Source: Actinomadura luzonensis
GTDB taxonomy: Bacteria; Actinomycetota; Actinomycetes; Streptosporangiales; Streptosporangiaceae
Reading direction: 5' to 3'
Assembly: GCF_022664455.2 (NCBI RefSeq)
Contig: NZ_JAKRKC020000001.1
Coordinates: 1,486,001 to 1,550,000 of the forward strand
DNA: 64,000 bases
Below the pieces are notes generated by a model. It searched no databases. It was not told the DNA's origin and was given only the letters and a program-made list of their open reading frames with translations. The translations under genes and the position numbers were made by a program. How positions within the stretch are numbered: the first letter of the stretch is position 1; each line of letters opens with the position of its first letter. Shown piece after piece: positions 6,965 through 15,796 of the stretch.

Positions 6965-9900
6965 GACAGGTCGGCCTCCGCCAGCAGCAGCGGGACGGCG
7001 GCGGGGTCGCGGAGCAGGGCGGCCACCGCGAGCCGGTCGCCCCACTGCCCGGTGGCCCAGGCGAGCCCGCGGGCCAGCCCGTCGAGGCCGGTGCAGTGCA
7101 CCGCGCCCTCGAAGTAGCGCCACGCGCACTCCACGCCGTCGACCAGCAGCTTCTCGTGCTCCACGTACGTGCCGGGAGCCGTCGGCAGCAGCGAGCGCAC
7201 CTCGGCCGGCACCTGGCGCACCTCGCCCTGCGAGGTCACCTCGCCCGAGGTCAGCTCACCGGCCAGCGGCAGGTCGAGCAGCTCCGACAACGACTCGGCC
7301 AGGTCGTACGGGGCCAGCACCAGCGGCCGGTCGGCGACGAGCTGCAGCAGGTCGGGCGCCTCCACGACCACGGCGTCCTCGGCCGCCGCCACCACGATCG
7401 ACCCCCGGAGCACCGCCCGCACCCGCGACGGCGGCGCCACCCGCGACGGGTCGACCCCGGCCAGCGCCACCCACAACGCGCGGAGCTGGGCCCGGTCGAC
7501 CTCGATCGCCGCGTCGGCCATGAGGTCGAGCAGCTCCTCAGGGCCGCCGTGCGAGGCCAGCAGCTCGGGCAGCGTGGTGCGCACGCCCAGCATCGCGAGG
7601 GCGCCCTCGTCGAGCCCGGCGGGCGCGTCGGCGTACAGGCCCTGCAGCAGCGGGTCGGCGCCCGGCAGGCGCAGCTCCAGCGGCTTGCGGCCGTCGAGCA
7701 CCGGGTGGTTGGCGAGCCACCACGCGGTGTAGGACGGCACCTCGACGCCCGCCACCCGCAGCGGGTGCAGCGCGGCCCGCAGCGGCGGCCGGACCAGCAG
7801 CGCCAGCGCGGCCGGCCAGTCGGCCACCAGCTCCAGGTCGCGCACCGCCGTGAACTCGGGGATCAGCGGCGGCACGTCGAGGTCGGGCAGCAGGTCGAGC
7901 ACGTGGTCGAGCCAGTCGTCCTCGCCGTCGAGGTCGTGGTCGCACTCGTCGGGGTCGAGCAGCACGTCCTCGTCGTGCACGACGGCGAACCCGTCGAGCA
8001 CGCCCGCCGCGGCCAGCACCCGCGGCCCGTAGGCCGCCTCCAGCTCGGCCGCGGCCACCCCCAGGTGGGCGCCCGGCTCCAGGACGCCGGCCAGCGCGCC
8101 GTCGGCCAGCATCAGCTCACCGGCCGGGTAGAGCTCGCCGTCGGCTCCCGGCAGGGCCAGCTCGGCCAGCCAGGGCGCCTCGCCCGGCGTCAGCGCGGCC
8201 GCCTGGACGAGCGAGAGCACAGCCCGCGCCACCGGCTCGGGGTCGGGGCTGTCGAGCGACTGCGCGACCGCGGCCTTGGTCAGCGGGTCGTCAAGGACGG
8301 TGCGCGGCGTGGCCTCGGCCGCCCCGAGCCGCAGCAGCGCCGGGTGCGCCGCCTCCGGGTGCACGATGCGCAGCCCGAGCGGGGTCAGGTCGAGCTCGGC
8401 CCCGCCGTCGGACAGGATGAGCGTGCCGCGCGGCCCGCGTACGACCCGGCCGTCGGCCAGCGGCACCGGCAGCGCCCCCAGCGACTCGGGGTCGTCGGCG
8501 GGCAGCACCTCGTACAGCGAGCGCCACCACGACGGCTCGCGCGCCTCGGCGGCCTCGCCCGACAGCAGGTCCACCACGTCGGACAGCTCGACCTTGCGCA
8601 CGCCGAGCGCGGTCATCGCCGGGTGGCGCGGCGGCCAGCCGGCGGGCAGCAGGCCGGGCACGAAGTCGGCGACCGCGGCCAGCAGCTCGGCCGACCCCGC
8701 CGCGAGCACGGCCGCCTCCCGGCCGCTCACCACCCAGCCGCCGCCCTCCGGCTCGGGGGCGGGCTGCTCGACGCGCCACTCGGCGTCGGGCTCGTAGACC
8801 TCGGCGTCGGCGAACGACGGCATCCGCACGGCGGGCGCGGGCGCCGACAGGGCGGGCAGCAGCGGCGTGCCGGGCAGCCGGTCGAGCACGGCGCGCCGGA
8901 CGCGGGCGTCCAGCTCGCCCTTGCCCATGAACGAGGGCACCAGGTCGAGCAGCCTGGACGTGCGCGGCAGCTCGCGGAGCAGCCGGACGTAGGCGTCGGC
9001 GGCCCGCTCGACGAGGAAGTCGGTCAGCGGGCCCTTGGCGACGTGCCGCCGGTCGGTGGCCATCGGGAACGAGGCGATGAGCAGCGCCGGCAGGTCGAGC
9101 GGCTCGTCGCTGGGCGTGGGGGCGTGGACCACGGGCGGCACCGCCGCGGGCAGCGGCCCCGGCTCGCCGGTGCCGGTGACGGGCACCGCCCAGCGCAGCG
9201 ACCAGTAGGGCCGGGCCCGCTCCTCGGTGGGCCGGTCCGCGAACAGCGCCGCCACCTGCTCCGGCGTGAACTCGCCGGAGTCGGCCACCACGTGCCAGCC
9301 GTCGGCGACGATCCTGCGCGTCTCGCCGTCGAGGTCGATCTCGATGAGCTCCAGCGTGGGCAGGCCGAGCGGCAGCGCCGGGCTGGTCTCGGCCAGCATG
9401 CGCCGCACCGCCTCGACCGTGGCCGCGTCGCGCAGCGGCAGCCGCACCAGCGTGTCGAAGCCCTCGGGGATGTCGACCAGGGGCGGCTCGTCGAACGGCA
9501 GCCGCAGCAGCGGCACGTGCCCCGACCGGTCGGCCAGCTCGCCGGCCAGCGCGGGGATCTCCGCGACCAGCGCCGCGGTGTCCGTACGGGACCAGCGCAC
9601 CGCGCCGGCGCCGCGCGAGCCGATGGACGGCGCGTCGGTCACCGACACCACGGCCGCGAACCCGACGCCGAAGCGCCCGGCCGCGCCCGCCTCGTCGCGC
9701 TTGCCGGAGGCCCGCAGCGTGGACAGGCTCTGCACGCCGGTGGCGTCGAGCGGCGCGCCGGTGTTGGCGGCGGTGAGCACGTCGCCCCGCAACGTCAGCC
9801 GCAACACCCCTGGCACGCCCGCGCGCAGGGCCGCGTCGGCGGCGTTCTGCGCGAGCTCGACGATCAGCCGGTCGCGGTAGCCGCCGAGCGCGAAGTCCTC

Positions 9901-9996
9901 CTCGGCGTTGGCGTCCTCGCGGAACCTGGCGGGCGAGGCCGTCCACGCGGCGAGGACGGCGGCCCGCATCCGGTCACAGCCAAAGGTGTCGGTCAT
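6961..9996 (-). CDS. Sacsin N-terminal-like GHKL ATPase domain protein
   Basis: A 1011-residue protein with an N-terminal Hsp90-like (GHKL) ATP-binding fold as found in sacsin. The N box is ELAQNAADA (residues 47-55), the G1 box contains AANTGAPLD (about 77-84) and the lid glycines are GRFGVGFAA (107-115). The remaining 800 residues are Leu/Pro/acid-rich with no recognised domain. Sacsin-like ATPases are thought to act as chaperones, but no bacterial role is established. ATG 9996 has AGGATCG upstream. The neighbourhood (DUF3027, MFS, cold-shock protein) recurs in my recollection of other actinomycete genomes, suggesting a conserved stress-related block. Confidence 0.82.
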   Translation of the reverse strand: MTDTFGCDRMRAAVLAAWTASPARFREDANAEEDFALGGYRDRLIVELAQNAADAALRAGVPGVLRLTLRGDVLTAANTGAPLDATGVQSLSTLRASGKRDEAGAAGRFGVGFAAVVSVTDAPSIGSRGAGAVRWSRTDTAALVAEIPALAGELADRSGHVPLLRLPFDEPPLVDIPEGFDTLVRLPLRDAATVEAVRRMLAETSPALPLGLPTLELIEIDLDGETRRIVADGWHVVADSGEFTPEQVAALFADRPTEERARPYWSLRWAVPVTGTGEPGPLPAAVPPVVHAPTPSDEPLDLPALLIASFPMATDRRHVAKGPLTDFLVERAADAYVRLLRELPRTSRLLDLVPSFMGKGELDARVRRAVLDRLPGTPLLPALSAPAPAVRMPSFADAEVYEPDAEWRVEQPAPEPEGGGWVVSGREAAVLAAGSAELLAAVADFVPGLLPAGWPPRHPAMTALGVRKVELSDVVDLLSGEAAEAREPSWWRSLYEVLPADDPESLGALPVPLADGRVVRGPRGTLILSDGGAELDLTPLGLRIVHPEAAHPALLRLGAAEATPRTVLDDPLTKAAVAQSLDSPDPEPVARAVLSLVQAAALTPGEAPWLAELALPGADGELYPAGELMLADGALAGVLEPGAHLGVAAAELEAAYGPRVLAAAGVLDGFAVVHDEDVLLDPDECDHDLDGEDDWLDHVLDLLPDLDVPPLIPEFTAVRDLELVADWPAALALLVRPPLRAALHPLRVAGVEVPSYTAWWLANHPVLDGRKPLELRLPGADPLLQGLYADAPAGLDEGALAMLGVRTTLPELLASHGGPEELLDLMADAAIEVDRAQLRALWVALAGVDPSRVAPPSRVRAVLRGSIVVAAAEDAVVVEAPDLLQLVADRPLVLAPYDLAESLSELLDLPLAGELTSGEVTSQGEVRQVPAEVRSLLPTAPGTYVEHEKLLVDGVECAWRYFEGAVHCTGLDGLARGLAWATGQWGDRLAVAALLRDPAAVPLLLAEADLS

Positions 9997-10096
9997 GGAT
10001 CACGATCCTGATGAAGTCGAGGGTAGGGCCAGGGTAGGTTAGCGGCCTCCGGCGACAGGAAACCCGGTTATCGCCCTGCCCGCACCGGCACCAGGA

Positions 10097-10897
10097 TCAG
10101 GAGTGACCGAGCTCCTCCGAGGCCGACTCGTCGACCGAGCCCGCCTCCTCCTCCATCAGGTCGTAGCCCAGGTCGTCGAGGATCGGGATGGCCTGCTCCA
10201 CGGGCGGCGGCAGCACGGCGGCCTCGGAGTGGGCGCCGCAGCCGTGGTCGGCGGAGACCACCCTGCCGTCGTCGGGGGCGTACTCGTTAGTGCAGACCCC
10301 GAACATCTGCCGCAGCCCACCCGCGAGCAGCCAGTAGAAGCCGCAGGTGGAGCACTGCGCGGGAGCGGCGTGTGCGATCGGTGTGTGCGGCCCGTGCTCG
10401 CCCGAGTGCCAGCGCCTGGCAGCCTCGTCCTTGCCGATGGCCGAGAGCACACGGGCCCGGCCCAGGCCGTACTCGAAAAGCGCCTGATGGTCGGCGTCCT
10501 CGTCGGCGTCGGTGAAACCCGGCGCCAGCCGGTCGTCGTCGTCGGCGGCGGGCAGCAGGTCGCCCACGCCGAGGTCGCCGGGGCGCAGCCGCTCGCTCCA
10601 CGGCAGCCACTCAGGCGCGAGCAGCGCACCCGTGCCGGGCAGCAGCACCGCCTCGCTGACCGTCACCTTCCTGGCCCGCGAGGCCCGCGTGAGCGTGACC
10701 GCCCAGCGCCAGCCGCGGTAGGCCCGGTCGAGGCAGGCGAAGTAGTGGGTGACGATGCGGTCGCCCTCGCTCTCGTAGCCGAGGTGCTCGCCGGGCTCGC
10801 CCGGCCGCGCCAACTCCTCGGCCGCGGCGCGCGCCAGCTCGACCGCCTCGGCGCACGCCTGGTCGGGAGCGGGGACACGGGCCCTGGTGCGGCTCAT
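10097..10897 (-). CDS. DUF3027 family protein
   Basis: A 266-residue soluble protein of the actinobacterial DUF3027 family. Recognisable parts are the N-terminal VAPDQACAEAVELARAAAEE-like helix, HYFACLDRAYRGWRWAVTLT, the EWLPWSERLRPGDLGVGDLL segment, and a central Cys pair in PAQCSTCGFYWLLAGGLR followed by GVCTNEYAPDDGRVVS and HGCGAHSE. These Cys/His residues suggest a metal-binding knuckle. The tail is acidic and low in complexity. Function is unknown. It is divergent from the MFS gene at 11067 and follows the same direction as the sacsin-like ATPase 100 bases away. Confidence 0.82.
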   Translation of the reverse strand: MSRTRARVPAPDQACAEAVELARAAAEELARPGEPGEHLGYESEGDRIVTHYFACLDRAYRGWRWAVTLTRASRARKVTVSEAVLLPGTGALLAPEWLPWSERLRPGDLGVGDLLPAADDDDRLAPGFTDADEDADHQALFEYGLGRARVLSAIGKDEAARRWHSGEHGPHTPIAHAAPAQCSTCGFYWLLAGGLRQMFGVCTNEYAPDDGRVVSADHGCGAHSEAAVLPPPVEQAIPILDDLGYDLMEEEAGSVDESASEELGHS

Positions 10898-11066
10898 CGG
10901 GCCGCCTCCGGCGAAAGGTGCTGTTCGCTCACACTTTCATTCTCACCCATAGCCGGACCTGGACGGGCCCGAAGCGGCGGATCTGCCGTGACTCTTGTGA
11001 CCGGGCGGGCGCAACTCGCCCCCCGTGACCTACAGCCGCGGACGAATCGGGGTAAGACTGGTAGGC

Positions 11067-12593
11067 GTGAACGCAGGCTGGGACCGGGCGCGTGAGATCG
11101 CGCGGCGCGTGGGGCGCGGGGCCGCCGACGCGGGCCGGGCGACGGCGCGGGCCGGCCGGGCCACGGCCGGCGGCACCGCGCGGGCGAGCCGGGCGACCGT
11201 CAGGGGCGCGCGCTCGATGGGCAGGGCGACGCGGCGGCTGACGTACGCGGGCGGCGCGGGCCGCACCGGGCTCGGCCGGCTGATCGAGCTGTCGGCGGGC
11301 AACAGCGCCGGCGACGCCATGGTGACGGTGGCGCTGGCGAGCACGGTCTTCTTCGGGGTGCCCGTCGGCGAGGCGCGCGGCTCGGTGGCCCTCTACCTGG
11401 TCATCACCATGTTGCCGTTCGCGCTGCTCGCGCCGTTCGTCGGGCCGATCCTCGACCGGTTCAGGTCCGGCCGCCGCTACGTCATGGCGGGCACGCTGTT
11501 CGGGCGCGGGCTGCTGTGCTTCGCGATGGCGGCGGCGGTGGGGCCGGGCGACCTGCCGACGTTGTTCATCGGGGCGCTCGGCGTGCTGGTGCTGTCGAAG
11601 GCGTACAACGTGTCGCGGGCGGCGATCATGCCGAACGTGCTGCCCGCCGACATCACGCTGGTCTCGGCGAACGCGCGGGTGGCGCTGTTCACGCTGGTCG
11701 CGGCCGGGGTGGCGGTGCCAGTGGGCGCGGGGCTGACCGCGTGGCTGGGCAGCGCCGTGGTGCTGCGCGTGGCGATGCTGGCCTTCCTGCTGCTCGGCGT
11801 CGTCGCGGTACGCCTGCCGCGCCACATCGACTCCCCCGACCTGGAGGAGGAGGGGGCCAAGCACCGCTGGCGCACGCTGCTCAAGGTGGGCCCGACGGTC
11901 GCCGAGGCGGTCTGGGCCAACCTGGCGCTCCGGATCTTCTCCGGGTTCCTGCTGTTCTTCCTGCTGTTCCTGGTGCAGGACCGCGCGGTGCCGTGGCTGT
12001 CGGGGACACCCGACCCGTTCTTCGACGTGACGAAGACGATCGCGCTGCTGGCGGGCGCGGCCGGGCTCGGCGGCCTGGCGGGCGCGGCCGTGGCGAACTG
12101 GACCCGCAACCACGCGCCGCAGCTCATCGTGCTGGCGACGCTGGCCGTGACCGTCGTGACGACCGTCGTCGCGGCGGTCCTGTTCGGGATATGGGCCGCG
12201 CTGGCGGTCTCGCTGGTCACCGCGTTCGCGCAGGAGCTGGGCAAGCTCGCGCTGGACGCCATCGTGCAGCGCGAGATCGGCGAGGAGGTGCGCTCGTCCA
12301 CCTTCGGGGTGGTCGAGGCCGTGCTGCAGCTCGCGTGGGTGTTCGGCGGGCTGGTGGGGCTGGTGCTGTCGCTGGCCCGCAGCCCGCTCGCCGGGCTGGT
12401 GACGCTGGCGGTGGTGCTGGCCGGCACGCTCGGCTGGCTGGTGGTGGCCAGGGCGCGGCGGCGTCGGGTCACCGCGGCCGAGGCGGACAGGAGGGCCGCC
12501 GAGGCCCCGACGGACGAGTGGAGCCGGCCCGCCGAGCCTCCCCAGCCCGGCGCGCTCGACTCCACCAAGCCGCTGACCAACCCGCACGGCTGA
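11067..12593 (+). CDS. MFS transporter with a basic, Ala/Arg-rich N-terminal tail
   Basis: A 508-residue major facilitator with about twelve hydrophobic segments. The first 70 residues are unusual: repeated Arg/Ala/Thr-rich sequence (RRVGRGAADAGRATARAGRA and similar) before the first helix, probably a cytoplasmic tail. Membrane signatures include VPVGEARGSVALYLVITMLP and the loop DRFRSGRRYVMAGTLFGRGL. GTG 11067 is preceded by GGTAGGC; a GTG at 11025 has no ribosome site. It is divergent from the DUF3027 gene and convergent with the cold-shock gene. The substrate is unknown. Confidence 0.83.
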   Translation: MNAGWDRAREIARRVGRGAADAGRATARAGRATAGGTARASRATVRGARSMGRATRRLTYAGGAGRTGLGRLIELSAGNSAGDAMVTVALASTVFFGVPVGEARGSVALYLVITMLPFALLAPFVGPILDRFRSGRRYVMAGTLFGRGLLCFAMAAAVGPGDLPTLFIGALGVLVLSKAYNVSRAAIMPNVLPADITLVSANARVALFTLVAAGVAVPVGAGLTAWLGSAVVLRVAMLAFLLLGVVAVRLPRHIDSPDLEEEGAKHRWRTLLKVGPTVAEAVWANLALRIFSGFLLFFLLFLVQDRAVPWLSGTPDPFFDVTKTIALLAGAAGLGGLAGAAVANWTRNHAPQLIVLATLAVTVVTTVVAAVLFGIWAALAVSLVTAFAQELGKLALDAIVQREIGEEVRSSTFGVVEAVLQLAWVFGGLVGLVLSLARSPLAGLVTLAVVLAGTLGWLVVARARRRRVTAAEADRRAAEAPTDEWSRPAEPPQPGALDSTKPLTNPHG

Positions 12594-12633
12594 CCGTACG
12601 GCTGGACGGTTCGGCCGACCGGGCGGCCTCTGA

Positions 12634-13029
12634 CTACGCGTCGAGGTCGTCGGCGAGGGCGCGCAGCACCTGGGCGATCTTCTTGGCGTGCGCGGTCTCG
12701 GGGTGCTTGCCCCTCCGGTAGGTGCCGGAGACCTCGTCGAGCAGCTTGATGAGGTCCTCGACGATCACCACCATCTCGTCCGGCTTCTTCCGCTTGCCCT
12801 TGGGCTTGGGCTTGGCCAGGGTCGGCGGTTGCTCCAGGATCCTGACCGACAGGGCCTGCTGGCCGCGGCGGCCCTCGGCGACGCCGAACTCCACCTTCTG
12901 CCCCGGCTTGAGCGGGACGGCGCCAGGAGGCAGCGCGGAGGAATGCACGAAGACCTCACCGCCGTCGTCACGGGTGAGGAAGCCGAATCCCTTGTCGGCG
13001 TCGTACCACTTGACCTTGCCACTCGGCAC
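12634..13029 (-). CDS. Cold-shock domain protein with C-terminal extension
   Basis: A 131-residue protein. Residues 1-65 form a cold-shock OB fold that binds single-stranded RNA/DNA, with RNP1 as DKGFGFLTRDD and RNP2 as EVFVHSSAL. A basic linker (KPKPKGKRKKP) leads to a C-terminal helical part of about 55 residues ending LRALADDLDA. This two-part layout differs from the 66-residue Csp encoded at 29535 and is typical of an actinobacterial subgroup. The GTG start has GAGG seven bases upstream. It belongs to the same block as the MFS, DUF3027 and sacsin-like genes. It probably acts as an RNA chaperone; the role of the tail is unknown. Confidence 0.88.
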   Translation of the reverse strand: MPSGKVKWYDADKGFGFLTRDDGGEVFVHSSALPPGAVPLKPGQKVEFGVAEGRRGQQALSVRILEQPPTLAKPKPKGKRKKPDEMVVIVEDLIKLLDEVSGTYRRGKHPETAHAKKIAQVLRALADDLDA

Positions 13030-13119
13030 AGGAGGACCTCGTTCAAACAGTCGAAAAGGCTGGATGGATGTAGGTTATGCCCCGAAGAGCGCCGGGGCGA
13101 CCGGGTAAATGCCGGGGAA

Positions 13120-13740
13120 TTACCGGACTTCATCGCGCCGGCGCCAACCGGTGTACCAAGCGGCGAATTCGGTGAGGTCGGACAAGGCCACATCCGCACC
13201 GTGCTCGCGCAGCTCCTCCACCGTGTACGGGCCGGTCGCGACGGCCACGCTCACGGCGCCGCCCGCGCGGGCCGCCTCGATGTCCGCGACATGGTCACCA
13301 ACATAGGCCGCGGCGCCGAACCGCGCGAGTGCCGATCCTTTGTCCGCGCCGAACAGCGAGCCGACCACCTCGTCCACGACCAGGCCGAGCACTTCGACGG
13401 TGCCGACGGCGTCGCGCTGGTTCTTGCCGGTCACGACGATGACCCGGCCGCCGGCGGCGCGGACGGCGGCGATGGCGTCGTGCGCGCCGTCCATGGCCGT
13501 GTGCACCGGAACCCCTATATCCGGATAAATCTCCCTATACAGGTCGGCTGCGGCCGGCACCTGCTCAGCGGGCAACCAGTTCGCCAGCTCCGTCTCCAGT
13601 GGCGGCCCCAGCCGCGTCACCACGGCCGCGCTGTCGATCGGCACCCCCAAACGCGCCGACAGCTCGTCGTAAACGGCCGCTATGCCGGTACGCGTATCGG
13701 CCAAAGTCATGTCGAGGTCGAAACCCACCGAAGTCATCAC
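13120..13740 (-). CDS. HAD-superfamily hydrolase (phosphoglycolate phosphatase-like)
   Basis: A 206-residue HAD phosphatase. Motif I is GFDLDMTLADT with Asp8 as nucleophile and Asp10 as acid, motif II is VIVVTGKN, motif III Lys lies in GADKGSALARFG and motif IV is AAYVGDHVADIEAA. The helical cap between residues 15 and 85 is of the C1 type, suiting small phosphorylated metabolites. The start is GTG-ATG; either codon is possible. The substrate cannot be assigned. It is transcribed in the same direction as the cold-shock gene downstream of it. Confidence 0.85.
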   Translation of the reverse strand: MMTSVGFDLDMTLADTRTGIAAVYDELSARLGVPIDSAAVVTRLGPPLETELANWLPAEQVPAAADLYREIYPDIGVPVHTAMDGAHDAIAAVRAAGGRVIVVTGKNQRDAVGTVEVLGLVVDEVVGSLFGADKGSALARFGAAAYVGDHVADIEAARAGGAVSVAVATGPYTVEELREHGADVALSDLTEFAAWYTGWRRRDEVR

Positions 13741-13840
13741 CCGAGCAGGATGCCAAACACGCCACGACTGCCGGTAACGCCCCTTGTTGTGGGACCGTAG
13801 GAATGGGAAGAAAGGAATTACTTATCGGAGAGGAGCGGCC

Positions 13841-14236
13841 GTGCCCGACACCCCCGAACCACCTCAGGCCGGAGACCGCCTCGTCGCCTCCACCGCTCCG
13901 ACCCGCCCCCACCGCCCCGCCCGGCCCGCCCGCCCCGCCGTCACGCCCTGGCGGCGCGCCGTGGCCGTCACCGCCGCCCTCGTCCGCCTGGCGAGCCGGG
14001 TCGCCGCGCTCTCGCTGGTCCTGTACGCGCTGTTCACCGTGCTCCGCGCCAACCCGGCGAACGTCTGGTACCGGTTCGTGGCCGCGCTCGCCGACCGCCT
14101 CTCGCTGGGCCTGGCGAACCTGTTCGAGCCGGCCGACCCGCGCTGGACGGCCCCGGTCAACTACGGCCTGGCGGCGCTCGTCTGGCTCGTCGCCGGCTCC
14201 GCTCTGGCGAGCCTGATCCGGCGCGCGGCTCCGTAA
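13841..14236 (+). CDS. Small integral membrane protein, unknown
   Basis: A 131-residue protein with a Pro/Arg-rich N-terminus of about 40 residues, a hydrophobic span around AVTAALVRLASRVAALSLVL, a loop containing RANPANVWYRFVAALADRLS, and a second span near the C-terminus (NYGLAALVWLVAGSALASLI). The layout, and the NP...R loop, loosely recall YggT-type proteins, but I would not assign it. The GTG start follows an excellent ribosome site (GGAGAGGAG). It is 34 bases upstream of the TetR gene. Confidence 0.65.
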   Translation: MPDTPEPPQAGDRLVASTAPTRPHRPARPARPAVTPWRRAVAVTAALVRLASRVAALSLVLYALFTVLRANPANVWYRFVAALADRLSLGLANLFEPADPRWTAPVNYGLAALVWLVAGSALASLIRRAAP

Positions 14237-14242
14237 CGACTA

Positions 14243-14254
14243 CTCTCCTTACGG
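14243..14254 (+). promoter_or_regulatory. Imperfect palindrome upstream of the TetR gene
   Basis: CTCC-TTAC-GGAG forms a 12-bp near-palindrome 16 bases before the TetR start codon. It could be an autoregulatory half-operator, but it also includes the GGAG that may serve as a ribosome site, so the assignment is weak. Confidence 0.25.
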
Positions 14255-14270
14255 AGGTATCAGGATAGAC

Positions 14271-14894
14271 ATGACCAGATCCACCCGTGAGCGGATCATC
14301 GATGAGTCCCTGCGGCTGTTCGCCGAGCGGGGCTACTCCGCCACATCCGTGGCCGAGATCGAGGCCGCCGCAGGGCTGTCTCCCGGCGCCGGCGGGCTCT
14401 ACAGGCACTTCAAGTCCAAGTACGAGGTGCTCGCCGCCGCGATCAACGAGCACGCCGCCCGCACCCGGAGCCAGGTCGCCGAGAGCATGGCCGCGCTCAG
14501 CGCCATGGAGGCGTCGGTGGACCTGGAGGAGCGGCTGTCGCACATCTGCCGGGCGGGCCTCGCCAAGGTGCGCGAGGAGTCCGAGCTGACCCGGGTCTTC
14601 TTCCGCGACCTGAGCCAGTTCCCCGAGCTGGTCGCCGTCGTGCGCGACGGGCTGCTGCAGCCCATGTTCGACGCGATCGTCACCTGGTTCCAGGCGCAGC
14701 CCGAGTACCACGACGTCAAGCTCGACTGGGCCGGCATCTCCACGGTGCTCGGCGGCGCGGTCGTGCACTACCGGCTCTTCCAGGAGACGGTGGGCGAGCT
14801 GCCGGGGCACGCCGACAAGGAGCAGTTCGTGACGGCGTGGGTGCGCCTGGCCGTCGGCCTGCTGCCGAGCCCGCGCCCGGCGCCGGTCAGCTAG
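14271..14894 (+). CDS. TetR-family transcriptional regulator
   Basis: A 207-residue one-component repressor. The N-terminal helix-turn-helix reads TRERIIDESLRLFAERGYSA, then TSVAEIEAAAGLSPGAGGLY and RHFKSKYEVL, the standard TetR pattern. The C-terminal ligand and dimer domain is helical with no recognisable effector specificity. ATG 14271 follows AGGATAGAC. It lies 34 bases downstream of a small membrane protein gene in the same direction and converges with the HAAS protein gene, whose stop is only three bases away in overlap. Targets are unknown. Confidence 0.9.
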   Translation: MTRSTRERIIDESLRLFAERGYSATSVAEIEAAAGLSPGAGGLYRHFKSKYEVLAAAINEHAARTRSQVAESMAALSAMEASVDLEERLSHICRAGLAKVREESELTRVFFRDLSQFPELVAVVRDGLLQPMFDAIVTWFQAQPEYHDVKLDWAGISTVLGGAVVHYRLFQETVGELPGHADKEQFVTAWVRLAVGLLPSPRPAPVS

Positions 14895-15760
14895 GCGTCG
14901 AGCAGGCGGTAGCCGAGCCAGAGCACGCCCAGCCCGGTGCCGATCATGAACATCGTGCCGCTCACGGCCCAGAACTGGGTCATGAACGCGTCAAGGCCGG
15001 GCTCCGCGCCGACCCGCAGGCCGCCGACGAGCACCCCGCCGACCGCGTAGCCGAGCAGCGGCGCGCCCGCGCCCAGGAACCGGTCGCGGACCTCCCAGCT
15101 CTCGCTCAGCAGCACGATCGCCGCGCCCGCCGCCCACACCACCAGGGGGACGGGGAAGATGGCGAGCGCCGGCAGCCCGAACGGCACCAGTAGCGCGGCC
15201 ACCACCAGGACCGCCAGCGCGCCGACGTCGCGCGGGTGCTCCTTGAGCACGGTCCGCGCGTCCCTGCCGCCGGTGGCCATGGGGTTGGCCGAGGACATCG
15301 CGGCCCTGCGCAGGCCCGCGAACGGCAGGCCGCGGCCGGCCGGGCGGTTCTGCCGGTGCCGGGCGGGCCGGCGGACGGGCTGGACGGCCGGCGAGAAGCC
15401 GGGATCGTCCACGATCGCCGGGAAACGCCGGGTGTCGCCGGGCGCGAGCCCGTCCCCGGCGGCCGGCGCGACCCGGACGGCGGGCGCGGCCCCGACAGCG
15501 GGCGCGGTGCCGGGCGCGGTGCCGGGCGCGGCGGCGGCGAGGCGGCGGGCCTCGCGCTCCACGAGCGCCACCGGGTCGCCGAACCGGGCCAGCAGCTTGG
15601 CCACCTCGCGCGGGCTCTGGCTGCCGCCGCGCTCGGCCTCGATGCGGGCGCGCAGCCGCCGGGCGAAGTCGAGCCGCTGGTCGGAGCGCAACACGCCGTG
15701 GGCCGCGTCGGCGGCCTTGGACACGTAGTTCAGCACGAGCTGGTCCGCACGCTCTATCAC
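14891..15760 (-). CDS. HAAS-domain membrane protein
   Basis: A 289-residue protein. The N-terminal about 75 residues (YVSKAADAAHGVLRSDQRLD, ARRLRARIEAERGGSQSPRE, VAKLLARFGDPVALVEREAR) match the HAAS-type domain that precedes permease or sensor modules and is often controlled by PadR-like partners. A low-complexity Ala/Pro/Gly region follows, then four hydrophobic segments at the C-terminus. It is probably an integral membrane protein of unknown role. I chose GTG 15760; an ATG at 15793 is also in frame. It is divergent from the helicase-associated gene, with 36 bases between starts, and overlaps the TetR stop by four bases. Confidence 0.7.
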   Translation of the reverse strand: MIERADQLVLNYVSKAADAAHGVLRSDQRLDFARRLRARIEAERGGSQSPREVAKLLARFGDPVALVEREARRLAAAAPGTAPGTAPAVGAAPAVRVAPAAGDGLAPGDTRRFPAIVDDPGFSPAVQPVRRPARHRQNRPAGRGLPFAGLRRAAMSSANPMATGGRDARTVLKEHPRDVGALAVLVVAALLVPFGLPALAIFPVPLVVWAAGAAIVLLSESWEVRDRFLGAGAPLLGYAVGGVLVGGLRVGAEPGLDAFMTQFWAVSGTMFMIGTGLGVLWLGYRLLDA

Positions 15761-15796
15761 GTCCAGCCATGCTGCCCCAATCAGGGGGGACATACC

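Noticed and set aside
5476..10011. A 1500-codon plus-strand open frame over the TAP-like hydrolase and the sacsin-like gene
   Set aside because: The translation is Arg/Ala/Gly-rich with no motifs, and both underlying genes are clear in other frames. It is a GC-rich coding shadow.
14014..14236. YggT-family assignment for the small membrane protein
   Set aside because: The NP...R loop is suggestive, but the protein has only two clear spans and lacks the rest of the YggT pattern.
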